DNA of 64,000 nucleotides from Actinobacteria bacterium HGW-Actinobacteria-6 (lineage in GTDB: Bacteria > Actinomycetota > Coriobacteriia > Anaerosomatales > Anaerosomataceae): NCBI GenBank assembly GCA_002841295.1, contig PHEU01000001.1, positions 1 through 64,000 of the forward strand. The letters run 5' to 3'. The notes under the pieces were generated by a model. The model did no database searches. It was given only the letters and a program-made list of their open reading frames with translations, and was not told where the DNA came from. The translations under genes and the position numbers were made by a program. Within the stretch, counting starts at the first letter, position 1; each line of letters starts with the position of its first letter. Below are positions 34,500 through 42,452 of the stretch, one piece after another.

Positions 34500-35641
34500 G
34501 CTCTCGACTGCGAATCGCAATCCTCGGCTCAACTGGATCTATCGGGCGCCAAGCGCTCGATGTAGCCTCACGGTTCCCTGAGCTCATTGAGGTAGTCGCG
34601 CTCGCTGCCGGTAGAAACGCCGCCGCGCTCGGCCAGCAAGCCAGTCACTTCAACGTAAAGCACGTCGCAATCGCCGAACCTGCACTCGAAGCCGGACTTG
34701 CGAGCGCACTACCTGATGCGGAAGTCACCAGCGGTGCCGGGGCAGTCGTCGAGCTTGCCACATTGCCCGAGGTCGACCTCGTCCTGAACGCACTCGTTGG
34801 CGCTGCTGGACTCAGGGCATCGGTTGCGACCCTCAAGACCAGGAAACGGCTGGCGCTCGCCAACAAGGAGTCTCTGGTTGTCGGTGGAGAGCTCGTGATG
34901 GCGCTGGCCACGTACCCCAACGCCATCATCCCTGTTGACAGCGAACACTCTGCAATCTTCCAGTGTCTTCTCGGAGAGCCGGCCGAGAGCGTCTCGCGCA
35001 TCTGGCTCACAGCTTCTGGCGGCCCGTTCCGTGGACGGGACCGTGCGTCGCTTGCGAGCGTGACTGTCGCCGAAGCGCTCGCACACCCGCGGTGGACAAT
35101 GGGGCCGAAGATCACGATCGACTCGTCAACGCTCATGAACAAGGGTCTGGAGGCGATCGAGGCGCGACACCTCTTCGGGGTCGGCTACGACACGATAAAG
35201 ATCGTCGTGCATCCGCAGTCGTGTATTCACTCGATGGTCGAATTCGCCGACGGATCCGTCAAGGCTCATCTCGGCGCCACAGACATGCGCATTCCGATTC
35301 AGTACGCACTGAGTCACCCCGATCGCTGGGGGGCTCCAGTGCCTCCGGTGGACTTCGCTACACTCGGCACCCTCGACTTTGAAGAGCCTGACTACGATGC
35401 TTTTCCGGCGCTCACGCTCGCGCTCGAGGCAGGACGCATTGCCGGCACCATGCCGACTGCGATGAATGCGGCAAACGAAGTCGCGGTTGCAGCATTCCTG
35501 AGCGGGGAGACCGGCTTCATGGACATACCTCGTACCGTCGAAGCAGTCATGGGCGCTCACGATCTACAGGCTCTGGAGAGCATCGAACAGGTTGAGGCCG
35601 TCGACGAATGGGCCCGTGCCAAGGCACGCGAAACACTCTAG
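34496..35641 (+). CDS. dxr: 1-deoxy-D-xylulose 5-phosphate reductoisomerase
   Basis: Dxr catalyses the committed step of the MEP isoprenoid pathway, converting DXP to MEP with NADPH. The 381-residue protein has the NADPH loop ILGSTGSIGRQ near 9-19, the ALANKESLV block near 120, and the metal and substrate residues in PVDSEHSAIFQC near 147 and IDSSTLMNKGLE near 205. It overlaps cdsA by 4 bases. With ispG 1.3 kb downstream it shows that the organism uses the MEP route. Confidence 0.97.
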   Translation: MSSRLRIAILGSTGSIGRQALDVASRFPELIEVVALAAGRNAAALGQQASHFNVKHVAIAEPALEAGLASALPDAEVTSGAGAVVELATLPEVDLVLNALVGAAGLRASVATLKTRKRLALANKESLVVGGELVMALATYPNAIIPVDSEHSAIFQCLLGEPAESVSRIWLTASGGPFRGRDRASLASVTVAEALAHPRWTMGPKITIDSSTLMNKGLEAIEARHLFGVGYDTIKIVVHPQSCIHSMVEFADGSVKAHLGATDMRIPIQYALSHPDRWGAPVPPVDFATLGTLDFEEPDYDAFPALTLALEAGRIAGTMPTAMNAANEVAVAAFLSGETGFMDIPRTVEAVMGAHDLQALESIEQVEAVDEWARAKARETL

Positions 35642-35709
35642 CTTGCTCGTGGCGTGGTGTTTGCTCGCCTAGAGGGAAGCTATGACTGAGAAGAAGGAAG
35701 GCTGACCGG

Positions 35710-36963
35710 ATGAGCGCTGCTCTCGGGAGTATCAACGTCGTATTCTGGGGAATCCTTACATTCTCCATTCTTGTTGTCTTGCACGAAGGCGGGCACTTCC
35801 TCGCGGCGCGGGCGTTCGGCGTGAAGGTGCACGAGTTCATGATCGGCCTTCCCGGACCGGCGCTGCGCCTCCAAACGAAGAACATGGCCTGGGGAATCAC
35901 AGCGATCCCGCTCGGCGGATACGTCCGCATTGCCGGCATGGAGCCAGGCGCAGAGGACGAGCTGCTCGGGCCCGCGCTCCATGCGATAGCGACTGCGGGC
36001 CGCCTAAACGCAGCCGACCTGTCCCGCGTGCTGATGATTCCACGCGAGCGGGCAACGGCGCTGCTCACGACACTCGAAGACTGGGCTGCTATCGTGCCGG
36101 TCGATGAGACGGCTTACGAGCCCACCGCAGCCGTGGACCGCAACGCAGACGCCACGGCGATGATCGATGCAGCCCGCTCGATAACCTATCGCGGCCTCAA
36201 GACCTGGAAGCGCATCGTCGTTCTCGTTTCTGGTGTGGCGGTGAACCTGATTACAGCGATTCTGACCTTTACGATCGTGCTCTCGGTATTTGGAGCCTAT
36301 CAAGCCTCACTAGAGTTCGCGACCGTTCAACCTGATTCACCTGCTGCAGCTGCGGGACTACTTGCTGGCGACCAGCTCGTTTCCCTGGATGGCACAAAGA
36401 TCAGCACGTGGGATGAATTTCTTGCCGCTATGGGGAAGACGAGCCCTGGCGATAGTATCTCCATTGGCGTGCTCAGCAACGATGTGGCGCGCACCTTCAC
36501 CGTGACGCTTGGCGAGAAGGAGGGTCACGGCTATCTAGGCGTGGGCCCCGGCGTTGAGAAGGTTCGCTACTCGGTCGCACGCGCAGCCGGTCAGGCGTTC
36601 ATGTACACAGGGATGGTCTTTGGCGCCATCGTGAACTTCTTCAATCCGTCTACCTTCTCGGAGTCTGCGCAGTCGTCGCGAGGTATCGTTGGTATCAGCG
36701 TTATGGCAGCCGACGCCGCCAAGGCAGGCGCTCTAGACTATGCATGGCTCATCGCGCTGCTGTCTCTCTCGCTCGGCGTTATGAATATCATGCCGATACC
36801 GCCGCTCGATGGAGGAAAGATCGCACTTGAGATCATCGAGCGCATCGCCGGTCGTCCGTTCGGCAGGCGATTCTCTCTCAGTCTCAGTGCCGCCGGTGCG
36901 ATTCTGCTCTTCTCCCTCATCGGGTATCTCATGTACGCCGACGTCGCACGACTCGTTCAGTAG
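35710..36963 (+). CDS. rseP: RIP metalloprotease RseP/RasP with an inserted domain
   Basis: This site-2 protease cuts substrates within the membrane, such as anti-sigma factors or signal peptide remnants. It is 417 residues. The zinc motif HEGGH is at 25-29 in the first membrane segment, and the second ligand block MPIPPLDGG is at 361-369. A PDZ domain lies at about 205-265. Between GMEPG (76-80) and the second membrane segment there is an insert of about 80 residues (82-163). Its pattern of helices, then LEDWAAIVPVD and a short wing, resembles a winged helix. The usual family has a much shorter loop there. The ATG follows GAAGGAAGG at a distance of 13 bases. The dxr-rseP-ispG order is conserved. 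Confidence 0.92.
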   Translation: MSAALGSINVVFWGILTFSILVVLHEGGHFLAARAFGVKVHEFMIGLPGPALRLQTKNMAWGITAIPLGGYVRIAGMEPGAEDELLGPALHAIATAGRLNAADLSRVLMIPRERATALLTTLEDWAAIVPVDETAYEPTAAVDRNADATAMIDAARSITYRGLKTWKRIVVLVSGVAVNLITAILTFTIVLSVFGAYQASLEFATVQPDSPAAAAGLLAGDQLVSLDGTKISTWDEFLAAMGKTSPGDSISIGVLSNDVARTFTVTLGEKEGHGYLGVGPGVEKVRYSVARAAGQAFMYTGMVFGAIVNFFNPSTFSESAQSSRGIVGISVMAADAAKAGALDYAWLIALLSLSLGVMNIMPIPPLDGGKIALEIIERIAGRPFGRRFSLSLSAAGAILLFSLIGYLMYADVARLVQ

Positions 36964-36989
36964 CGGACCAAACAGCGGGGGAGGCACGG

Positions 36990-38066
36990 ATGATCTCACG
37001 TCGACAGACACGACGGGTCACTGTTGGCGCGGTCGCAGTAGGCGGCGACGCACCCATCGCTGTCCAGTCGATGACGAACACCGACACTCGCAATCCTGAC
37101 GCCACGCTCGCCCAGATCGCTCGGCTCGCTGACGCCGGCTGCGAAATCGTGCGAGTCGCTATCCCGCATGCGGACGCGCTTCCCGGATTCGCTGAGATAT
37201 GTGCAGCGTCCCCGCTCCCGGTCGTGGCCGACATCCACTTCGACCATCGGCTCGCGATCGAGGCGACACGCCTCGGTGCGGCGAAGCTCCGCATCAATCC
37301 GGGCAATATCGGATCGCTGGACCGTGTCGACGCCGTCATCGAGGCAGCCGGGGCTGCAGGGATTCCCGTACGCATCGGGGTGAACGCCGGCTCACTGGCA
37401 ACCGAGTACCAGGACCGCGACTGGCCGCTTGCGCAGAAGCTCTTCGCCAGCGCCGTCTCATATTGCGAACACATCTCCGGTCTTGGTTTTGAGGACATCG
37501 TCGTCTCGGCCAAGGCGTCCTCAGTGAACTCAACCATAGAAGCGTACAGGCTGCTCACCAACGAGCTGCCGTACCCGCTGCACATCGGGGTAACGGAGGC
37601 CGGCACGAGCCTCTCGGGCACGGTGAAGTCCTCTGTCGGCCTAGGCGTCTTACTTGCCGAGGGAATCGGCGATACCTTGCGCGTCTCGCTCACAGCTGAC
37701 CCGGTCGAGGAAGTCATCGTGGGCTGGGAAATCCTCTCGGCGCTCGATATCCGGCGGCGTGGCCCGGAACTTGTGAGTTGCCCGACGTGCGGTCGCTGCG
37801 AGGTCGACATGGTTCCTATCGCGCAGGAGGTCGAGCGTCGCCTCCGAAGCATGCGCACGCCGGTGAAAGTCGCCGTCATGGGGTGCGCGGTCAACGGTCC
37901 GGGCGAGGCGCGGGACGCGGATGTCGGTGTGGCTTCAGGCAGGGGAGTCGGACTGCTCTTCCGACGCGGCGAAGTAATCCGAAAGGTTCCCGAGGCTGAG
38001 ATAGTCGATGCGCTCATGGCCGAGGTAGAAGCACTTGATCGAGAGCTGCGAGCTGCCGAGAAGTAG
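36990..38066 (+). CDS. ispG: 4-hydroxy-3-methylbut-2-enyl diphosphate synthase
   Basis: IspG reduces ME-cPP to HMBPP with a 4Fe-4S cluster, the penultimate MEP step. The 358-residue protein has the short bacterial architecture: a TIM barrel (about 1-245, with VQSMTNTDT, ADIHFDHRLA and RINPGNIG) and a C-terminal cluster domain with CPTCGRC and GCAVNGPGE as ligands. GGGGGAGG sits 5 bases before the ATG. Such enzymes are oxygen-sensitive, in line with an anaerobic host. A GC-rich hairpin (38072-38088) follows the stop. Confidence 0.96.
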   Translation: MISRRQTRRVTVGAVAVGGDAPIAVQSMTNTDTRNPDATLAQIARLADAGCEIVRVAIPHADALPGFAEICAASPLPVVADIHFDHRLAIEATRLGAAKLRINPGNIGSLDRVDAVIEAAGAAGIPVRIGVNAGSLATEYQDRDWPLAQKLFASAVSYCEHISGLGFEDIVVSAKASSVNSTIEAYRLLTNELPYPLHIGVTEAGTSLSGTVKSSVGLGVLLAEGIGDTLRVSLTADPVEEVIVGWEILSALDIRRRGPELVSCPTCGRCEVDMVPIAQEVERRLRSMRTPVKVAVMGCAVNGPGEARDADVGVASGRGVGLLFRRGEVIRKVPEAEIVDALMAEVEALDRELRAAEK

Positions 38067-38071
38067 CGTGC

Positions 38072-38088
38072 GGCGCGTGGCACGCGCC
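38072..38088 (+). other. GC-rich hairpin after ispG
   Basis: A 6-bp GGCGCG/CGCGCC stem (38072-38077 with 38083-38088) has a 5-base loop and lies 6 bases after the ispG stop. It has no T run. It may mark the 3' end of the uppS-ispG transcript. Confidence 0.4.
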
Positions 38089-38146
38089 CCCCAGGACTGC
38101 TATCCTTGCTAGCGGTACAGACGCAGATCGCTGGAGGGAGTCAACA

Positions 38147-38536
38147 ATGGGGGACATGGTCAAGGTTGCGATCGTCGGTGGGGGACGAACTGCCCTGCCG
38201 CTCTTTGAAGACTTCCTGAAGCGTCCGTTCATCGAGGTCATCGGCATCGCAGATCGCGATGCCTCAAGCCCCGGCGCAAAGCTCGCTATCGAGAAGGGCA
38301 TCTTCTTCACCGAACATGCTGATGTTCTCGCCGCAAAAGCGTCAGAGATCGATGTCATCATCGAAGTCAGCGGTGACCCTTCGGTCAAGCCGGCACTCAA
38401 GGATGCATTCCAGGCCCAGGGCAACCGACACACCATCATTCTTCAGGATGTTGTCGCTCGGCTCTTCATCAGTATCATCCAGAACAGCCAGGAACTCGTC
38501 GAGTCGTTCCACCCGAACGACCACGGCATCGGCTAG
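38147..38536 (+). CDS. Small Rossmann-fold NAD(P)-binding-like protein of unknown function
   Basis: This 129-residue protein begins with the dinucleotide-binding pattern VKVAIVGGGRTALPLFEDFL and continues IEVIGIADRD...EIDVIIEVSGDPSVK, the layout of the N-terminal half of a dihydrodipicolinate-reductase-type Rossmann fold. No catalytic domain follows. Similar lone or fused domains occur in some anaerobes, for instance at the N-terminus of sensor proteins, but I know no assigned function. A GGAGGGAG site selects the ATG at 38147. It has hairpins on both sides (38072-38088 and 38556-38581), so it is probably expressed alone between ispG and proS. A redox or ligand-sensing role is a guess. Confidence 0.8.
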   Translation: MGDMVKVAIVGGGRTALPLFEDFLKRPFIEVIGIADRDASSPGAKLAIEKGIFFTEHADVLAAKASEIDVIIEVSGDPSVKPALKDAFQAQGNRHTIILQDVVARLFISIIQNSQELVESFHPNDHGIG

Positions 38537-38555
38537 GCATTCAGCACGACCGTAC

Positions 38556-38583
38556 CGGGCGCCGGGACGTCCCGGCGCCCGTT
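38556..38583 (+). terminator. Perfect 26-base palindrome / terminator before proS
   Basis: Positions 38556-38581 form a perfect 26-base GC-rich palindrome, which folds to an 11-bp stem with a 4-base loop. Only TT follows. It probably ends the short upstream transcript. Confidence 0.55.
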
Positions 38584-38608
38584 CGCTATCACCGGCAAGG
38601 GAGCACCC

Positions 38609-40339
38609 ATGACAGTCGCACTCAAGATGTCCGGCATCTACGCGCCCACGCTCAAGGAGGATCCGTCGGAGGCAGAAATATCCTCCCATCGGCTTCTCCT
38701 GCGTGCGGGCATGATTCGCAAGGTAGCCGCCGGCATCTACACGTTTCTGCCACTGGCATGGCGCTCCATCCGCAAGATCGAACAGATCGTTCGCGAGGAG
38801 ATGGACGCTATCGGCTCCCAGGAGCTCATGCTGCCGATCGTCCAACCAGCCGAGCTGTGGCATGAGTCAGGCAGGTGGGAGCTGTACGGTCCCGAGCTTG
38901 CGCGCCTCCAGGATCGCGGCGGGCGGGACTTCTGTCTCGGTCCCACGCACGAGGAGATCATCACGGCCCTGGTCCGCAATGAGGTCCGCAGCTACCGCGA
39001 CCTGCCGCTCTCTCTCTATCAGATCAACATGAAGTTCCGAGACGAAGCGCGCCCGCGTTTCGGGCTGCTCCGTGGTCGTGAATTCATCATGAAGGATGCG
39101 TACTCATTCCACGCAACACAGGAGTCACTCCAGGAGCATTACGACGACCAGGCGCGCGCGTACGGTCGCATCTGCGATCGTCTGAGCCTCGATTGGCGTC
39201 CAGTCAAGGCTGACTCGGGCCAGATCGGCGGCAAGGTCACGACCGAGTTCATGGCGCTTGCCGAGAATGGCGAAGCGGCTCTCGTCTACTGCGATTGTGG
39301 CTGGGCTGCCAACGAAGAGGCCGCCGAAGTAGTCGTGCCGAGGCACCCACAGATCACCGAAGCACGCCCGATGGAGAAGGTACACACTCCGCAGATTCGC
39401 ACGATTGCCGAGCTTGCTGCGGCTTTCGGTGTGGCTGAACATGACACCGTCAAGACCATGGCTGGCAAGACTCCCGAAGGACGTCTGGTATTCCTCTGTG
39501 TGCCCGGTGACCGCGATCTCAACCCGCTCAAGGCCGATCGCGTCGTGAATGGGCTTGAGTTGCTCGACGAGGATGACTTCAAGCGCTTCGACATCCCCAA
39601 GGGTTCGCTTGGGCCAGTCAATCCTCCCGAAGGTGCCCTCGTTGTAGCTGACCTCTCACTGCAAGACGAAGTCGCCTGGGGAATTGGTGCCAACGAAAAC
39701 GACTACCACTACTTCGGCGCATCACCCGGCCGCGACTTCGAAATCGAACTCTGGGCTGATCTGGTGCTCGCCCAGCCCGGTGACGGCTGTCCCGAGTGCG
39801 GCGGCGTGCTGAAAGGCGCCCGAGGCATCGAGGTCTCGCAGGTGTTCCAGCTTGGCACACGTTACTCGGAGGCCATGGGTGCGACGTTCACCGCCGAAGA
39901 CGGCAGCGAGCAGCCATTCCTCATGGGCTGCTACGGCGTGGGAGTCTCACGCTCACTTGCAGCCGTAGTCGAGCAGCACGGTGACGAATCCGGCATCAGC
40001 TGGCCCGTCTCGATCGCACCGCTTGAAGCCGCAGTCGTGCCGCTATCAGTTGGCGACGACGTCGTCTACCCGGTAGCCGAGCAGATATGGCGCGAGCTGG
40101 CCGCGGGCGGCGTGGAGGTTGTGATTGACGACCGTGACGAGCGAGCCGGTGTGAAATTCAACGACGCGGATCTGATCGGCTGGCCGTATCAGGTCGTCGT
40201 CGGCAAGAAGGGTGTGGCAGCAGGAATCGTTGAGGTCAAGACCCGCGCGACGGGCGAGCGCATCGAGGTTCCGATCGCCGAAGCCGCACGAACCGTCGCA
40301 GAGATGGTGCGAAATGCGGCGACCAGCCTACTCTCGTAA
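38609..40339 (+). CDS. proS: Prolyl-tRNA synthetase (bacterial type)
   Basis: ProS charges tRNA-Pro. The 576-residue protein is the bacterial class II form. The catalytic core has motif 2, FRDEARPRFGLLRGREFIMKD (split here as FRDEARPR and GLLRGREFIMKD), and motif 3, GCYGVGVSRSLAAVVEQ. An editing INS domain (about 225-400) lies between them, and a C-terminal anticodon-binding domain covers about 470-570. It starts after AAGGGAG, 27 bases after the palindromic hairpin. I see no T-box leader upstream. Confidence 0.97.
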   Translation: MTVALKMSGIYAPTLKEDPSEAEISSHRLLLRAGMIRKVAAGIYTFLPLAWRSIRKIEQIVREEMDAIGSQELMLPIVQPAELWHESGRWELYGPELARLQDRGGRDFCLGPTHEEIITALVRNEVRSYRDLPLSLYQINMKFRDEARPRFGLLRGREFIMKDAYSFHATQESLQEHYDDQARAYGRICDRLSLDWRPVKADSGQIGGKVTTEFMALAENGEAALVYCDCGWAANEEAAEVVVPRHPQITEARPMEKVHTPQIRTIAELAAAFGVAEHDTVKTMAGKTPEGRLVFLCVPGDRDLNPLKADRVVNGLELLDEDDFKRFDIPKGSLGPVNPPEGALVVADLSLQDEVAWGIGANENDYHYFGASPGRDFEIELWADLVLAQPGDGCPECGGVLKGARGIEVSQVFQLGTRYSEAMGATFTAEDGSEQPFLMGCYGVGVSRSLAAVVEQHGDESGISWPVSIAPLEAAVVPLSVGDDVVYPVAEQIWRELAAGGVEVVIDDRDERAGVKFNDADLIGWPYQVVVGKKGVAAGIVEVKTRATGERIEVPIAEAARTVAEMVRNAATSLLS

Positions 40340-40427
40340 GGCACTTAAGCGTTGGGTACGCTTCCGGGCTGGGTCTCCGATGGGTGAGGCCCGGGCGTCT
40401 TGCTCACTTTTCCGCGTGCTGAGCGTG

Positions 40428-40436
40428 TGCTAGAAT
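40428..40436 (+). promoter_or_regulatory. Extended -10 promoter for rimP-nusA-infB
   Basis: TGC followed by TAGAAT (40431-40436) is a good extended -10. The position 17 bases upstream reads TTTTCC (40408-40413), a weak -35. It lies 84 bases before rimP and just before the attenuator hairpin, which fits a regulated leader. Confidence 0.55.
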
Positions 40437-40467
40437 CTCGCTGCACGTCGAATCAGTAGTTCTTGCG

Positions 40468-40494
40468 AGAAGTGGGCTCACCCCCGCTTCTTTT
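40468..40494 (+). terminator. Attenuator-like terminator in the rimP leader
   Basis: A 9-bp stem (40468-40476 with 40483-40491, one T-G pair) and a 6-base loop are followed by TTT. It lies after the putative promoter and 26 bases before rimP. A short terminator directly before the rimP-nusA operon is common in bacteria and is thought to allow feedback on transcription by NusA. I infer the same here. Confidence 0.6.
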
Positions 40495-40519
40495 CGTCTG
40501 GAAGGAGGTCGGAGGCACT

Positions 40520-41008
40520 ATGAAGGATTTGGAAGGCGCTCTCAATGCGCTGTTGGAGCCGATGGCTTCCGACCACGACCTGGAACTGGTGGCCGTCGAG
40601 GTCGTCGGTCATGCGGGATCCCCGGTAGTCCGGGTGCTGCTTGACTCCACGAGCGGTGATGGCATCAGTATCGATGCGATCCTCTCGGCTAATTCATGGG
40701 TGTCCGATGCCCTCGATGCTGCCGATCTTATCTCCACTCGCTACACCCTGGAGGTGTCCTCGCCCGGCATTGAACGGCCGCTGAGGAAACGAAGCGACTG
40801 GGAGCGTTTCACGGGCCAAGACGCAACAATCAAGACAAATCGCCCGATTGAGGGAAGAAAGACGTTCACAGGGCGTATTGAATGCCTTGTCGAAGAAGAC
40901 GTACTCCTGGCGGTCGACGATACGACGTACACCGTACCGCTGGACGCTATCCGCAAGGCCAATCTTAAAGTCAACTTCGGTTCCAACGATGAAGGGAAGA
41001 CGCGATGA
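40520..41008 (+). CDS. rimP: Ribosome maturation factor RimP
   Basis: RimP aids 30S assembly. The 162-residue protein has the N-terminal alpha-beta domain (LELVAVEVVGHAGSPVVRVLLD) and a C-terminal SH3-like barrel. The family block YTLEVSSPGIERPL is at about residues 73-86. I chose the ATG at 40520, with GGAGG 4 bases and AAGGAGG 11 bases upstream; a longer reading from 40463 starts before the attenuator stem. It overlaps nusA by 4 bases. Confidence 0.95.
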   Translation: MKDLEGALNALLEPMASDHDLELVAVEVVGHAGSPVVRVLLDSTSGDGISIDAILSANSWVSDALDAADLISTRYTLEVSSPGIERPLRKRSDWERFTGQDATIKTNRPIEGRKTFTGRIECLVEEDVLLAVDDTTYTVPLDAIRKANLKVNFGSNDEGKTR

Positions 41009-42150
41009 GCTCGGAACTGATGGACGCGCTACGTCAGCTCGCGCGTGAGAAGAATATCGACGAGTACGAGATGCTCGACAAACTCGAGCAGACGCTCGCC
41101 ACAACGTATAAGAAGACGCTGGACCTCGAGAACGACGCCCGTGTGACGATCGACCGTGAGAACGGTCGCATCCAGGTCTTCGAACTCGTCCCCGTTGGCG
41201 GCACCGAAGAGGAGCCGCTCTTCGAGGACAACGACATCACCCCATCGGACATCTCACGCTTCGCGGCACAGGCCGCCAAGCAGGTCATCACCTCCGCAAT
41301 TCGCGAAGCCGAGCGTGAGCAGATCTTTGACGAGTATGCCGACCGTATCGGTGACAGCATCACCGGCACGGTTCAGCAGTCGGATTCACGCTACACGCTG
41401 ATCAAGGTCCGCGAGGGCGTGGAGGCGCTCCTGCCGCCGGCCGAGCAGCCGCAGAACGAGCGATACGATCACAACCAGCGCATCAAGGCGCTCATCATCG
41501 ACGTTCGTAAGTCCTCGGCGAATGAGCCGTCGATCGTTGTCTCACGCACCCACCCGAACCTCATCAAGCGGCTCTTCGAGCTTGAGGTTCCGGAAATCTA
41601 CGATGGTGTCGTCGAGATCAAGAGCGTGGCACGCGAACCCGGGCTGCGCAGCAAGATCGCAGTCTCATCCCGTGAGCCTGGCCTTGACCCTGTCGGCGCC
41701 TGTGTCGGCCCCAAGGGCAGCCGCGTGCGCATGGTTGTCGCAGAACTTCGCGGCGAGCGCATCGACGTAGTCCCGTGGTCTGACACACCGTCAACATTCG
41801 TCGGTAACGCACTCTCGCCGGCCAAGGTAACCACCGTCATCACCAACGATGCCGAGCACACCGCTACCGTCATCGTTCCCGACGATCAGCTCTCGCTTGC
41901 CATCGGCAAAGAGGGCCAGAACGCCCGCCTTGCAGCCAAGCTCACTGGCTGGCGTATCGACATCAAGAGCATGTCGCAGGCTATGGAGAGTGGACTCGCT
42001 CATGCGATCGCTGCTGGCGAGCAGATCGTCGATGAGGGTGATGGACGATGCATCGCCGAGACGAGCAACGGTATTCGCTGCCGCAACAAGAGCCTCCCCG
42101 GCAGCCTTTACTGCAGGATTCACGATAAGGAGGCCGGTGCGTCGGCATGA
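41005..42150 (+). CDS. nusA: Transcription factor NusA with a C-terminal Cys3His extension
   Basis: NusA binds RNA polymerase and influences pausing, termination and antitermination. The 381-residue protein has an N-terminal polymerase-binding domain (1 to about 125), an S1 domain (about 130-200) and two KH domains (about 205-340) with ACVGPKGSRVR and LAIGKEGQNARLA. The last 37 residues are unusual for the family. They hold C-x9-C-x10-C-x2-H at Cys349, Cys359, Cys370 and His373, which looks like a small zinc-binding knuckle. The acidic repeats of proteobacterial NusA are absent, as is normal outside that group. It overlaps rimP and ylxR by 4 bases each. Confidence 0.95.
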   Translation: MSSELMDALRQLAREKNIDEYEMLDKLEQTLATTYKKTLDLENDARVTIDRENGRIQVFELVPVGGTEEEPLFEDNDITPSDISRFAAQAAKQVITSAIREAEREQIFDEYADRIGDSITGTVQQSDSRYTLIKVREGVEALLPPAEQPQNERYDHNQRIKALIIDVRKSSANEPSIVVSRTHPNLIKRLFELEVPEIYDGVVEIKSVAREPGLRSKIAVSSREPGLDPVGACVGPKGSRVRMVVAELRGERIDVVPWSDTPSTFVGNALSPAKVTTVITNDAEHTATVIVPDDQLSLAIGKEGQNARLAAKLTGWRIDIKSMSQAMESGLAHAIAAGEQIVDEGDGRCIAETSNGIRCRNKSLPGSLYCRIHDKEAGASA

Positions 42151-42422
42151 AAGTGAAGAAGCCGCCGCTGCGGACCTGCCTCGGTTGTAGTCGTGAGGCA
42201 GATAAGCGCGAGCTGATGCGGTTCGTACGGACGTCGGACGGCGATGTGCATGTTGATCCTTCCGGCAGACTGAACGGGCGCGGCGGCTATGTGTGTAAGA
42301 ACAGCCAGTGCTTTGAGGCTGCAGTGCGAAAGAAGCGGTTCGCAGCCGCGCTCCACGCGAACTTGCGCGAAGAAGACATTGAGCGATTGAGACGAGAATT
42401 CGAGCAGACGCTTACCGATTAA
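42147..42422 (+). CDS. ylxR: YlxR (DUF448) nucleic-acid-binding protein
   Basis: YlxR is a small RNA-binding protein between nusA and infB, recently tied to RNase P modulation in Bacillus. The 91-residue protein has the family signature RTCLGC near residue 9, then ELMRFVRT, and NGRGGYVC near 43-50 with the second cysteine region KNSQCFEAA. It overlaps nusA by 4 bases, and infB follows within a few tens of bases. The L7Ae-like YlxQ gene found here in Firmicutes is missing. Confidence 0.93.
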   Translation: MKVKKPPLRTCLGCSREADKRELMRFVRTSDGDVHVDPSGRLNGRGGYVCKNSQCFEAAVRKKRFAAALHANLREEDIERLRREFEQTLTD

Positions 42423-42452
42423 GCGATGCTCGCGACCAGGACGGTGACGCCC

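Noticed and set aside
36929-38083. 384-codon - strand open frame opposite ispG
   Set aside because: Ser/Arg/Ala-rich low-complexity translation, a typical shadow in GC-rich DNA; ispG on the + strand explains the region.
38537-38608. Possible T-box leader before proS
   Set aside because: Only 72 bases are available, filled mostly by a palindromic hairpin; there is no room for a T-box stem I and antiterminator.
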